NCBI RefSeq assembly: GCF_000213175.1
Contig: NW_009799179.1
Span: 9,246,480 to 9,310,479, forward strand
DNA length: 64,000 nt
Direction: 5' to 3'
Source of the DNA: Neurospora tetrasperma FGSC 2508
Lineage: Eukaryota; Ascomycota; Sordariomycetes; Sordariales; Sordariaceae
This document shows positions 47,820 to 57,858 of the stretch, in pieces. Under the pieces are notes generated by a model. It was not told the DNA's origin and made no database searches. It saw only the letters and a list, made by a program, of their open reading frames with translations. Position 1 is the stretch's first letter, and each line of letters opens with the position of its first letter. Made by a program: the position numbers and the translations under genes.

Positions 47820-48425
47820 TGCCGCGTAGGAATTCGAAAGCTGATGTTGTTGGTGTTTGTATAATGCAGGCTGTCAATTGTCGCGTAGATTTTCAGTATA
47901 TCGTAGACGCCTCGTGGGAGGGGTGAATGTCTCGTCGTCGTCGCTCGGGTGTATGTATGATGTTCGGTGATCAATGAAGAATAATCCAAGTCGCGGCGCA
48001 TGCGACGTCGACAATTCGGTTACTGGTCCAAAAATTGGAGACAGCGGCCAGCCTACGAACAATTGAATCGGTGCAAACCCCACGGGCGTGGGTGCAGCTC
48101 GTTCCAGTTCCAGGTGGACCAGCCCCGGCCGGCAGCACGCTTGGCGGCGTCACCCACCCGCAGCCAACCCCACTACGCTGCCGCAACGGTGCCCCTGGAG
48201 CCTGGCGGTCTGACCTCATTTCAGGCGTCCAGCCCGCTGTAGTTACGGAGCTCTCCCGCTCCCCGTTCCCGGGCACAGCCTCCCCTTTCCACTTACAACA
48301 TCCGGCTCCGACACCACCGAACCAAGACATCACTCTCCGTCATCACCGTCCCCGATTCCGAGCGCGGTAGTAGAGAGCTATACTCCTATCGCATATCCTA
48401 CACTTTACCAACCTCACAACTCACA
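47820..48425. promoter_or_regulatory. Divergent promoter region, U2B'' / ARPC1
   Basis: About 600 bp lie between two divergent start codons. No separate gene is seen. The right end (48300-48425) is CT/CA-rich leader-like sequence before the ARPC1 start codon at 48426. Confidence 0.5.
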
Positions 48426-49685
48426 ATGGCTGCTCCCGAGGTCCACCATCTCTTCCACCACCCCATCGCCGACCACTCGTTCTCGGCCGATCGCCAGACC
48501 TTGGCCATTGCCCGCGACACCCAGGTCGAGCTCTACGGCAGAGTCGGCAATGCCTTCAAGCTCAAGGATGAGCTCAAAGGCCATGACAAGCTTGTCACCA
48601 GCGTCGACATTGCCCCCAACACCGGACGTATCGTGACCTGCTCTCAGGGTAGGCCCCCCTTTCGCAACCCAGGCACCCATAATTCCACCATCACATCACA
48701 GCCAACTAAACTAACAACCAACCCCAACTCACAGACCGCAACGCCCTCGTCTGGGAACCTTCCCCCACCGGCTACAAGCCCACCCTCGTGCTCCTCCGCA
48801 TCTCCCGCGCCGCCACCTTCGTCCGCTGGTCTCCCTCGGAAGCCAAGTTCGCCGTCGGCTCCGGCGACCGCGTCATCGCCATCTGCTACTTTGAGGAGGA
48901 AAACGACTGGTGGGTATCCAAGCACCTGAAGAAGCCGATCCGGTCCACCATCACCTCCGTCGCCTGGCACCCCAACAGCGTTCTTCTTGCTGCCGGTTCC
49001 ACCGATGCCCACGCCCGCGTCTTTTCCGCCTTCATCAAGGGCACCGACCAGCGTCCCGAGCCGAGCCCCTGGGGCGAGAGATTGCCTTTCAACACGGTCT
49101 GCGGCGAGTTCCTGAACAACTCTGCCGGATGGGTGCATTCTGTTGCCTTCAGCCCGAGCGGCGACGCTCTGGCGTTTGCGGCGCATGACTCCTCCATCAC
49201 CGTCGTCTACCCCTCTGCGCCCGAACAGCCGCCCAAGGCGGTGATCAGCATCAACACGCAGCTTTTGCCCTTTATGAGCCTCTTCTGGAACGGAGAGACG
49301 GAGATCATTGCTGCGGGTTACGATTGCGAGGCCTTCCGCTTCCAGGGCGGCGAGCAGGGGTGGCAGCTGGCGGGCACGCTGGAGAAGGCCAAGGCTGGAG
49401 GAAGACCGGGTCTTGGTGACGAGGACAGAGAGGAGTCTGCGCTGAACATGTTCAAGCAGATGGATCTCAAGGGGAAGGTCAGCAAGGATGATACCATGTT
49501 GAAGACGGTGCATCAGAATACGGTTACTATGTTGAGGCCTTTTGAGGAGAGTGGTGGACGGGTGACCAAGTTTAGTTGTGAGTGTTCCCCATTTTTACAT
49601 AATCTGTGGTTTCAGAAATTATTGATGCTAACTTGACACAACAGCGAGCGGTGTCGACGGCAGAGTCGTCATTTGGCACACCTAG
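48426..49685 (+). CDS. ARC40: Arp2/3 complex subunit 1 (ARPC1, WD40)
   Basis: Three exons (48426-48648, 48735-49577, 49645-49685) give 368 residues, a normal family length. Both introns have CTAAC branch sites. The protein is a seven-bladed WD40 propeller: blades start with H-H-P-I-A-D-H-S-F-S, then L-K-G-H-D-K-L-V-T-S-V-D, N-A-L-V-W-E-P, T-S-V-A-W-H-P-N, W-V-H-S-V-A-F-S-P-S-G, and the last blade ends in D-G-R-V-V-I-W-H-T. An insert with E-S-A-L-N-M-F-K near residue 315 matches the ARPC1 loop that contacts the nucleation-promoting factor and actin. ARPC1 is a structural subunit of the Arp2/3 actin nucleator at cortical patches and sites of endocytosis. The last exon encodes only 13 residues and would be easily missed. 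Confidence 0.92.
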
Positions 49686-50412
49686 ATTTCTTCTCCATGA
49701 AAGAGGGTATAGCCGCACACCTATGGAAGCAAAAAGCCAAGCAAGCGAAGCGTAGCAGTTAATGTTAATAGAGCAAGAATGAATGGCCGATAATGAATCA
49801 GATTCAAATTCAAGATCGATCATTGTCAGTTCAGCGGGTAACTTTCCCGGTCTTTGATTTCTGCCCTATCCGTGCTTCCCGGTCTCCGCGAAAGAGATTG
49901 ATTGCCCATCCATCATTGTATAGAACCCATCATGTCACTTATCAACAGTGAGCTATCCGTTTGTCATGACCGCCCGGCCGATACCGCAAGATATGTATGT
50001 GTGAATCAGACACACAGTCAAGAACAAATACAGGTTCAATACATACAAAGCGATTCATTGACTACCGATTGTGGCTTGCTGGACGCATTCCGATTTGCGG
50101 GAGGCTTGTTGATGACTTCCATAAAAGGCTTGTAAGAGACCTAATAACCGGCGGCAGGAGAAGTGCATGCTGTTAACATTCATGCCCATCTCATTGTTTT
50201 GTCCATGTCAATTATTTATTTCATGTCCTTTCGCTCCCCATCCAGACTTCATCTTCAATAGCAGTTTACCATAAGTAATCAGCCGTCCGTCACTCCGTCC
50301 CTTTCATCTATCCAAACAACTTACAGCTTACTTCTCTTTGCCTCCATCTTCCCTGCCTACTTTCTCTGATTTGAAAAGCAGCGTCACAAGCCAAACAACA
50401 ACAAACTGAACC
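49686..50412. other. Intergenic region, ARPC1 to hypothetical gene
   Basis: About 730 bp between genes on the same strand. No open frame with family features and no RNA gene are seen. The last 130 bases are CT-rich and A-rich, like a leader. Confidence 0.5.
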
Positions 50413-53400
50413 ATGGATCACAACAGTTCCTACTACTACCCATCCAACCACCCCCAACACCCTCTGTACTTTAATCCGGCATCTCCAGTTCATGCTCCTC
50501 CTGCTCCTGGTCGTCCAGAACCAGAGGAACCAAAAGACTACCACCACTACGCTCCAGCATCGCCAAGCGACTTTATCTACAATTCCTCTGTCAACTTCTC
50601 TGCCAACGGCACCGCCAAAGCCACAGCTAGCACTAACATCTTTGATCGTCCCTCCCGCCCTTCTGCTTCTTCTTCTTCTCGTTCTTTGTTCTCTGTCTCC
50701 AACGAGGCGGTACTTGGTTATCCACCTGCGGGAGTAGAGTACAGCGGCGGCGGCCCGTCTACTGGGGCTGTGGAGCAATCGGTTTTGGATTACTTGGAGG
50801 TACCTGGGGTACTGGCATCAAGTCTACAGGAACCAAGTATACCACAACCAAGTCTACAGCAACCAAGTATACCACAACCAAATCTACCACAACCAGCACC
50901 AGGTTTTGAGGAGCATCGACGTCAGCGTCAGCGGCAATCAACAATGAATATGGGGCCGGGACCGTCAAAATCGATACCCCCTGCGTTGTCGTTGGGTGCT
51001 GAAAGAGGGAGTAATGCTAGTTCCAGTGAGGAGACGGTGGTTATCAAGCGGGAGGAGAAGGAGGAGGGATCATCAAGTTCGGTTCCTTGGGTGTCGATAC
51101 CGTTAGGGCAGAGGGTGAAGAGGTGGGAGCCACGGGTGCCACGGGTGCCACAGGGTAAACAGGGAAAGCAGGGAAAGCAGGGAAAGCAGGGAAAGCAGGG
51201 AAAGCAGGGAAAGCAGGGAAAGCAGGGAAAGCAGGTGGAAGGAGATGTGGGGACGGACAATGGGATCAGTGGTAGTAAGACTTGGGAAGAAAGGGGGGAT
51301 GGGGTGGTGGGGAGGATGATGCCGCCGGTGGTGCATAGTATGGGTGGGGGTGTGGGCAGTATGGAGATGGGAATGGGAATGGCACCAATAATAATGCCAA
51401 AGATGGGTCTGTTCAAACCCATCAGGTGGGATGGACCGTCTTCTTCTTCTGCTTCGAAGTCGAAGACTAAAGCGAGGAGGGTACGTGCCTGGGAAACCAT
51501 GGAAGAACAATATGGTGATGTTCATCTCCGACGAACTCTTGAAAGCCAAAATCGACACAGAAACAGAAACGAAAGCAGCAACAGAGACCTAAACGACGAA
51601 ACCGAAGACGAAAAAGGTTCTGACGCCCCCATCTCTCCCCATTCTCGCTCCCCAAAGAGACTCAAGACCTCCTCCCAATCAAGATACACCTTTCGTCCAG
51701 GTCCAGGTCCAGCAGAAACAGTCCCAACCATCAAAATAAAGCAAGAACCAGGCCTCTCACCTCCACCATCCGCTGTTTTGGGTCAGTTTCCCATATATGA
51801 TTCCTTCGATTCCGCCCCAAGCAACAACAGTGGCTATGAATCCTCCGGTCTATATGACGATTTACCTTCCTCGCGAAGTATCAGCCCCTTGACTCGGGTT
51901 CCGACACCTCGTCGTGTGCTGTTCACTACTACTACTCCGAACCGGATCATGACTGGAACTAGAGAAACGGCCCAGCCTTCATTGAGGGCGGTGAGTAAGC
52001 AGTTGAAGAAGAGGAATCGGGAGATGGCGCTGGGTCAGGGTCAGGGTCGGGAGGATAATCGAGAACTGAGTCGGGAACCAAGAAAGAAACGAAAAGGAGA
52101 GGGTTGTTGGGGTTTACCTGGCGGTAGTCAAAGACAGCAGACTCACGATACTTCACTACAGCAGCAGAATAATCGAGGATCTTCCGAAGAAAGAGAAAAA
52201 GGCTGGACGACAACCATCTCAGCAGGCAGCAGTGAAGAAGGGGAAGTAAGCAGTTACTGTGAAAACGAAAACAGTTATAGCTATAGCTGTGGTCAACAGG
52301 AAAGGGATAGGGATGACGCTGCTGCTGCTGCTGCTGCTGCATCAAGTAATAATGCCCTTTCTTATACCGATCAAGAAGAAGAAGAAGAATGGTGTCGCCC
52401 TTTTTCATTTTCATCATCATCGTCGTCATCGTCGGCCGCACCCGTCTCTTTTGAGACGTCAGCGAGATATGATCATGTATCGTCGGCTTCGCAGGAGAGA
52501 AGAACAGAAGAAGAAGGATACCGGCAAGCTATTATACAAATGGTGCAAGACACTTGTCTTGAGGCTAGCAAGAGGTATATCAGGGCTCATTGCGTGAATA
52601 GGGGGGCCCGTGATGGGGGCGGTACCTCTGTCCTGTCTCGTAGGTCCGAAACTGGGACTGCTCGCAAGGCAAGAAGAAGGAGGCATAAGCTTAAATCCCG
52701 TCAGGCCTCTTCCTCTTCCTTTTCATCCTCCTCCTCCTCACCAGCACCAGCACAAGTACCTTCACGACAGCGACGCAAAGGTAAAGGTAAAAGCAAACGA
52801 CAAACCCGAACCAAAAAGCAAACCACCACCACCACCACCACTCCTCCTCCCTCCGCGTGTTCTTCATCTTATCAGCAACCTCCCCCCGAAATCCACTTGA
52901 AAGACTCCCTCCTCCCCAACGTCTCCCAAATCTGCACCCTCCTCTGGTCGCGCTCGCAGTCTCTCCGACTGCACGACACCGACAGCATCGAGCTACATAC
53001 CGCGCGAAACATGTACTGGCTTTTATCGTGGGCGGAAACCGTCGCTTTTGCTGTTCTTCCACCTGCTTCTTTCACTTCCACTTCCACTTCTACTTCCACT
53101 TTGACTGCCTTTACCGTCCCAGATCCACACCCAAACTCAAACCCAGAGCCAGATCCATTCGATTCAACTACAACCACATCAGTCGGTTCCTCGTTTCCCG
53201 GTTTTGGTGTGTCTTCTTCTTCTTTTTCTTCTTCTTCTTCTTCGTCTTCTTTGCGGCAGAGGAAGAGGGACAGGGACAGAGACTGGGAGTGGGAGTGGGA
53301 GGGTTTCGGGGAGGGGGTGAGTGAGGATGATGGGTATTTATGGAGGAGGGGAAAGAATAGTGAGGAGGAGGAGGACAAGGCTAAAGGAGAGTTTGAGAGC

Positions 53401-53547
53401 AGAAATGGGAGAGTCGCCAGGGAACAGCAACGGATAGAAGAAATGATAAAGAGGGTGTTTGACGAGGGAGGCATGCTTTGTGAGTTTCTGGGGTATGGGG
53501 AGGGGGTGGAGAGGTTGGGTAGGGTTAGGGAGTTTTATGAGTTTTGA
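50413..53547 (+). CDS. Hypothetical low-complexity protein, 1044 residues
   Basis: The single-exon frame has a well-placed ATG (aaccATGg) and is open for 1044 codons. The family is not recognised. The N-terminal 150 residues are Tyr/Pro/Ser-rich. A short S-I-P-Q-P-S-L-Q repeat lies near 150-170 and a (GKQ)9 tract near 248-274. The middle is Ser/Arg/Glu-rich with possible nuclear localisation signals ([13 protein letters not shown]). The only segment likely to fold is near residues 820-880 ([14 protein letters not shown]...[11 protein letters not shown]), split by poly-Ser and poly-Thr stretches, with a charged helix at the C-terminus. Basic plus Ser-rich disorder suggests a nuclear or regulatory role, but no function can be given. 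Many codon runs are microsatellites, so length probably varies between strains. Confidence 0.65.
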   Translation: MDHNSSYYYPSNHPQHPLYFNPASPVHAPPAPGRPEPEEPKDYHHYAPASPSDFIYNSSVNFSANGTAKATASTNIFDRPSRPSASSSSRSLFSVSNEAVLGYPPAGVEYSGGGPSTGAVEQSVLDYLEVPGVLASSLQEPSIPQPSLQQPSIPQPNLPQPAPGFEEHRRQRQRQSTMNMGPGPSKSIPPALSLGAERGSNASSSEETVVIKREEKEEGSSSSVPWVSIPLGQRVKRWEPRVPRVPQGKQGKQGKQGKQGKQGKQGKQGKQGKQVEGDVGTDNGISGSKTWEERGDGVVGRMMPPVVHSMGGGVGSMEMGMGMAPIIMPKMGLFKPIRWDGPSSSSASKSKTKARRVRAWETMEEQYGDVHLRRTLESQNRHRNRNESSNRDLNDETEDEKGSDAPISPHSRSPKRLKTSSQSRYTFRPGPGPAETVPTIKIKQEPGLSPPPSAVLGQFPIYDSFDSAPSNNSGYESSGLYDDLPSSRSISPLTRVPTPRRVLFTTTTPNRIMTGTRETAQPSLRAVSKQLKKRNREMALGQGQGREDNRELSREPRKKRKGEGCWGLPGGSQRQQTHDTSLQQQNNRGSSEEREKGWTTTISAGSSEEGEVSSYCENENSYSYSCGQQERDRDDAAAAAAAASSNNALSYTDQEEEEEWCRPFSFSSSSSSSSAAPVSFETSARYDHVSSASQERRTEEEGYRQAIIQMVQDTCLEASKRYIRAHCVNRGARDGGGTSVLSRRSETGTARKARRRRHKLKSRQASSSSFSSSSSSPAPAQVPSRQRRKGKGKSKRQTRTKKQTTTTTTTPPPSACSSSYQQPPPEIHLKDSLLPNVSQICTLLWSRSQSLRLHDTDSIELHTARNMYWLLSWAETVAFAVLPPASFTSTSTSTSTLTAFTVPDPHPNSNPEPDPFDSTTTTSVGSSFPGFGVSSSSFSSSSSSSSLRQRKRDRDRDWEWEWEGFGEGVSEDDGYLWRRGKNSEEEEDKAKGEFESRNGRVAREQQRIEEMIKRVFDEGGMLCEFLGYGEGVERLGRVREFYEF
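51154..51234 (+). repeat. In-frame 9-bp tandem repeat encoding (GKQ)9
   Basis: Nine units of 9 bp follow each other. The first differs (ggtaaacag) and the other eight read ggaaagcag. They keep the reading frame of the host gene and encode G-K-Q each time. The identity at all positions points to recent slippage or unequal exchange. Confidence 0.92.
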
Positions 53548-54879
53548 CTTGCGGTCTTTTGGGTAGTATTTCTGGTCAAGGATGGGATTTGGATATTGAG
53601 AATTGGATAGAAGAGGCTTTTTAAATACATGTTAAAAGATCGTCAGTGTGGTAAATGAAGATACTAGCCTGATGAGCATGTGTACTTCCCTTCGGGGCAT
53701 GGTCCACAACGTGTTTGCCTCGTGGCTTGTTTGGTTCCTGGTGAGGAAAAGGAAACATGTCTCGTGCTGTGATTTGATAGCTTCTTGTAAGGTGTATGGT
53801 ATTCCTCCAGGACAATACGTCTTGTCTGGCTTCAGTTGTTCTGGGTCAAGCTTGATGGGCCTGGTGGGCTTGGCGTGTGTGACCCTGGTTGACTCTTGTT
53901 GAAGACAAGTGTGGGTGTTATCGTACAGATCTTGATACCCTTAAGTAATGACAGTAAGGAATCGATAAGGTAGCCGGGAAGAGCGGGAATAAAATAACCA
54001 AAGAGAAGCCCATAGGGACGGATATCGAGACAAAAAAACAAAAACAAAAAAGGGGGCGCGGTTTATCGGGCACTGAAATTGGGATGGTCCACAAAGCACC
54101 TATCCAATATTGCCATGATAACCTCAACTGAGGAAGAGCTGAAAAAAGATGACCCCACTGGAGCCCACTCGATAACCCCACAACCCCACGGCGGGTAGTC
54201 GAACGCTAAGAGCGCTGCCCTGAAGTGGACCTGTCCGGGGCATGGTTGGCGGGATCCCGGGCCTTGTTACAGTGGATGTGGTTCCCCCCCCAGAATTCCC
54301 AGGCAGGGCGATTCCCCGGAAGGATGGAAATGTTCAGTTGGTTGTTCTTCATTTTTCAAGATGGTATCATCTTCGACCCCCCTTCCTTGGACCTTGTCTT
54401 TGTCACCAATGAGAGACGGACTCGCTCACCGATCACTCGCATTCCCGTATGTCCGTCCATGTTACATCCAGAAATGACCCCACGGACCGTCACCCAACAG
54501 CCCTGAGGCCGGCCGGGGGAATGATAAGCACTTCTCTTCCTGTTGTGGTCACGGCTATGTGCTACAGTAGTGTCAGGTAGTGTAAGCTTAGCTGACATTC
54601 GATGACTGCCCCTGCCTCTTTTTTTCTTTCTCTTTTTTTAATTTCTTTTTTTTCCTCTTTCTCACTCACATATTGTCCAAGTTGAATCACTACACACAAC
54701 AGCCCGGACTGTCACGCGACCACAATCCACTCACCAAATCCTCCATCTCACCCGGCGACGATAGGACGAACGGTTGTGATAGGGACGCGATGATATTGGG
54801 CGCGTATCTGGTGAGAGGATGAGACCTTTACAACCTGACCAGTCGCCTTTCAACCGACAATAACGACAACAACGGAAGC
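53548..54879. other. Intergenic region before the amino acid permease
   Basis: About 1.3 kb with no supported gene. Open frames of 60-93 codons here have no family likeness. A T/C-rich tract lies at about 54616-54662, and a cluster of GATA words follows close to the permease start. Confidence 0.5.
54760..54795 (+). promoter_or_regulatory. Cluster of three GATA words upstream of the permease
   Basis: GATA occurs at 54760-54763, 54778-54781 and 54792-54795, about 85-120 bp upstream of the permease ATG. In Neurospora the nitrogen regulator NIT-2 binds paired, closely spaced GATA elements and controls nitrogen-scavenging genes including permeases. The spacing fits, but the sites may lie inside the transcribed leader and GATA is a common word. 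Confidence 0.35.
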
Positions 54880-56979
54880 ATGAAACCCAAAAAGCGAGAC
54901 ACCATGCCCAGCGACATAGAAATGGCCGCTTACGGCAGTAGAGGTGGAGATTCCTTCGGCCAGGGAAGTTCATGGAGTTTCCGGGAACCCTTCGCAGTCG
55001 GCCGCGTCCCGACATGGGCACGCGCTCGCCATCGCCAAGAACCGAGGTTGCGAACATTCCTCGACTCGTTCAAACGAGACCCGGTCCGCCGGATATCAAC
55101 ACATGGCATTTATGCCCAGAGTCATCCTGATCAATACCAAGCAGCCGACTCCTCGGATGAACCTCCGACCGAGCAGAATCATGGGAGCCATTACTTTGAC
55201 CTGCACGCCGCCAACGTCAGGACGGCAAACACGGGTCTGGCCCGAGAGCTCAAGGGGAGACACTTGCAGATGATTGCCATTGGTGGTTCAGTTGGTATGT
55301 CTTGTACAACACCTTACATGAAGACATGACTGACCAACATCAGGTTCCGGTTTGTTCGTGGCCTCGGGCAAGTGTCTCTACCTAGGAGGTCCGGCCGCGC
55401 TCATCATTGCATATGGCTTTGTGGGTGTCATGCTTTGGTGTACTATCCAAGCTCTTGGTGAACTGGCCGTTGCTTTCCCCGTTGCCGGTTCCTTCTCGTC
55501 ATACTCTACAAGATTCCTTGATCCAGCGTGGGGTTTTGCCATGGGGTGGAAGTAAGACACTGACCCCTGAACTTTGATGATATATCGAACCTGACTAACC
55601 TCACCCCCAGCTATGCCCTCCAATGGTTGACAGTCCTACCACTCGAACTCATCGCAGCTTCCATCACCATCGGCTACTGGAACGACCAACTCAACAAAGC
55701 CATCTTCATCACCATTTTCCTAGCAACAGTCATCATCATCAACCTCTTCGGTGTCAAAGGCTATGGTGAAGCCGAATTCGTCTTTTCCATTGTCAAAATC
55801 GCCGCCGTCACCGGTTTCATGTACGTACATCCCCTTCTTATCCTCTCCAAAGCTCTCCCTAACAATACCAGCATCCTCGCCGCAGTCATCAACATCGGCG
55901 GCTTCGACGATCCCCAAGGCAACACCGGCTACATTGGCGGGCGCTACTGGACCAACCCCGGCGCCTTTCACCACGGTTTCAAAGGTCTCTGCTCCGTCTT
56001 TGTCTCCGCCGCCTTCGCCTTCACGGGTACCGAGCTGGTCGGGCTCGCCGCCGCTGAAACCGCCAACCCGCGTAAATCCCTGCCGACAGCCATCAAGCAA
56101 GTCTTTTGGCGCATCACCCTCTTCTACATTGTCTCTCTCACCCTCGTCGGCCTTATCGTCCCTTACAACCACGAGCGCCTGTTGGGAAACATCTCCCACT
56201 ACTCCGTCTCCGACGCCTCATACTCGCCCTTCGTTATAGCCATCGAGTCCGCCTCCATCCAAGTGCTACCGGGAATCATGAACGCCGTCATCCTCATCGC
56301 CGTACTCAGCGTAGGCAACTCGGCCGTCTTCGGTAGTTCCCGCACCTTAGCAGCCCTAGCCGACCAGCGTCAAGCGCCCCAAATCCTCGCCTACGTCGAC
56401 CGCAAGGGCCGACCCCTCTTCGCCATCCTTTTTGCAGCTTTAGTAGGCCTCATCGGCTACCTAGCCGACCTGAAATTCCAATCCGACGTGCTGAACTGGC
56501 TGCTCGCCGTCTCGGGCCTTTCGTCCATTTTCACCTGGGGCTCCATCTGCCTCTGCCACATCCGCTTCCGCCGCGCCTGGGCCCGCCGGGGCCGGTCCCT
56601 CACCCAATTATCCTTTACAGCACAGGCAGGCATCACGGGGTCGTACGTCGGTCTTTTTCTAAATGTCTTTGTGCTGATTGCCCAGTTCTGGATTGCGGCG
56701 TTCCCGATTGTCACGTTTACGGATAACCAGTCGGCGGCCACCGCGTCGCCGAGTAAAGTGGCGCAGAGCTTTTTCTTGCAGTATCTGTGTGTGCCGATTG
56801 TGGTGGCGTTTTATTTGGTGTATAAGTTGTGGTTTAGGACCAAGATTGTCAGGAGTGATGAGATGGATTTGGATACGGGACGGAGGAGGGATGTGAATTT
56901 GCCCGTGTTGGTGATGAGGGAGAAGGAGGAGGTGGAGGGGTGGCCCGGGTGGAAGAGGGTTTATCGGTTTTTTTGTTAG
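54880..56979 (+). CDS. Amino acid permease (APC superfamily, Gap1/YAT type)
   Basis: Four exons (54880-55294, 55344-55551, 55611-55820, 55872-56979) give 646 residues. Introns are 49, 59 and 51 bp with CTGAC or CTAAC branch sites. The third (55821-55871) is stop-free, and its removal restores G-F-I-I-L-A, as in fungal permeases. Twelve membrane spans are predicted. The first contains I-G-G-S-V-G-S-G-L-F-V-A-S-G, the substrate-binding glycine motif of the family. It is followed by L-K-G-R-H-L-Q-M-I-type N-flanking sequence, A-F-T-G-T-E-L-V-G-L-A-A-A-E and S-S-R-T-L-A-A-L-A. The cytosolic N-terminus is about 130 residues and Arg/Ser-rich. A second in-frame ATG at 54904 (accATGc) may be the real start. 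Proton-coupled uptake of amino acids at the plasma membrane is expected; specificity cannot be told. The C-terminal tail is short and ends R-V-Y-R-F-F-C. Confidence 0.88.
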
Positions 56980-57858
56980 CCGTTTCACTGGGATTATTTG
57001 GTCTGGAGTGGTTTGATTTGTCTTGGGTTTAATGGTTAGGAATACCCTATGTATGTCTGGGAGTTTGTGTTGGAGTATCTGGGAAGGATTTGTCGGGATT
57101 ATGGGACTGGGATGGGATGGGATATGAAGCGAGGCGTTTAGAGTTTGGTCCTGTTGGGTTGGGAACGAATTTGCGATGGAATTTTCAACTTTGTCAGTTC
57201 AGTACAGTTTTGATGATACCATGGCCGGGGCTTGTTAGTATACACCACTTGTAACTGTAATGGCCATGAATGGAGAAGAATGAAAAGATTCGATAATTGG
57301 CTTTTTACCTCTTATGGTCACCTACGGCATCCATCTTCGGTTCTCGGGTAGTTTCGACTTTTGCCTGTAGCCACACCTACGCTGAATCCCGAACTCGAGT
57401 CAGTTCGGTTCCGTAAGACAACGGGAGGTACTCATACACCACCGTGTTCAATGAGTCATTCCATCTTAGGCTGGTAGGTATATTGGGGTATTTCAGATAT
57501 GTGCTGCCAATTTCTGGAGGAAGGGGCGATGGTGTCTTTCTGTTTAGTACAGTTCAGTTCAGTTCAGTGGAAACTGCCCTGAGACAACCATCTACCGCAC
57601 GACCTAGAGGTATGGAAAACCTGAAGGGCTGCCCTATCATGGAAAAAATAAATACGCGTACTGTAGGATTTGGAGCAGCTCCTGACATGACCACTAGGTT
57701 GTCTTGCTTGGCCATATCAACTTATTGTTCGTGATAATATAAAAGTCTAGTCTTCTCAACCGGAAAGGAACAGTCTACATAACATCTCCTTTACCAACAA
57801 CACTCTCTATTGGTTTCCACCTTACCTATCTACCATCCAAGTCTACCGCCATAATCCC
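56980..57858. other. Intergenic region, permease / MFS (convergent)
   Basis: About 880 bp separate two convergent stop codons. Only short open frames without features are present. A small ttcag repeat (about four copies, near 57548-57567) is the only pattern noted. It presumably holds both 3' untranslated regions. Confidence 0.5.

Noticed and set aside
54190-54240. Possible tRNA-like segment
   Set aside because: The gtcgaacgc word recalls a T-loop, but no cloverleaf arms or A-box/B-box spacing could be made.
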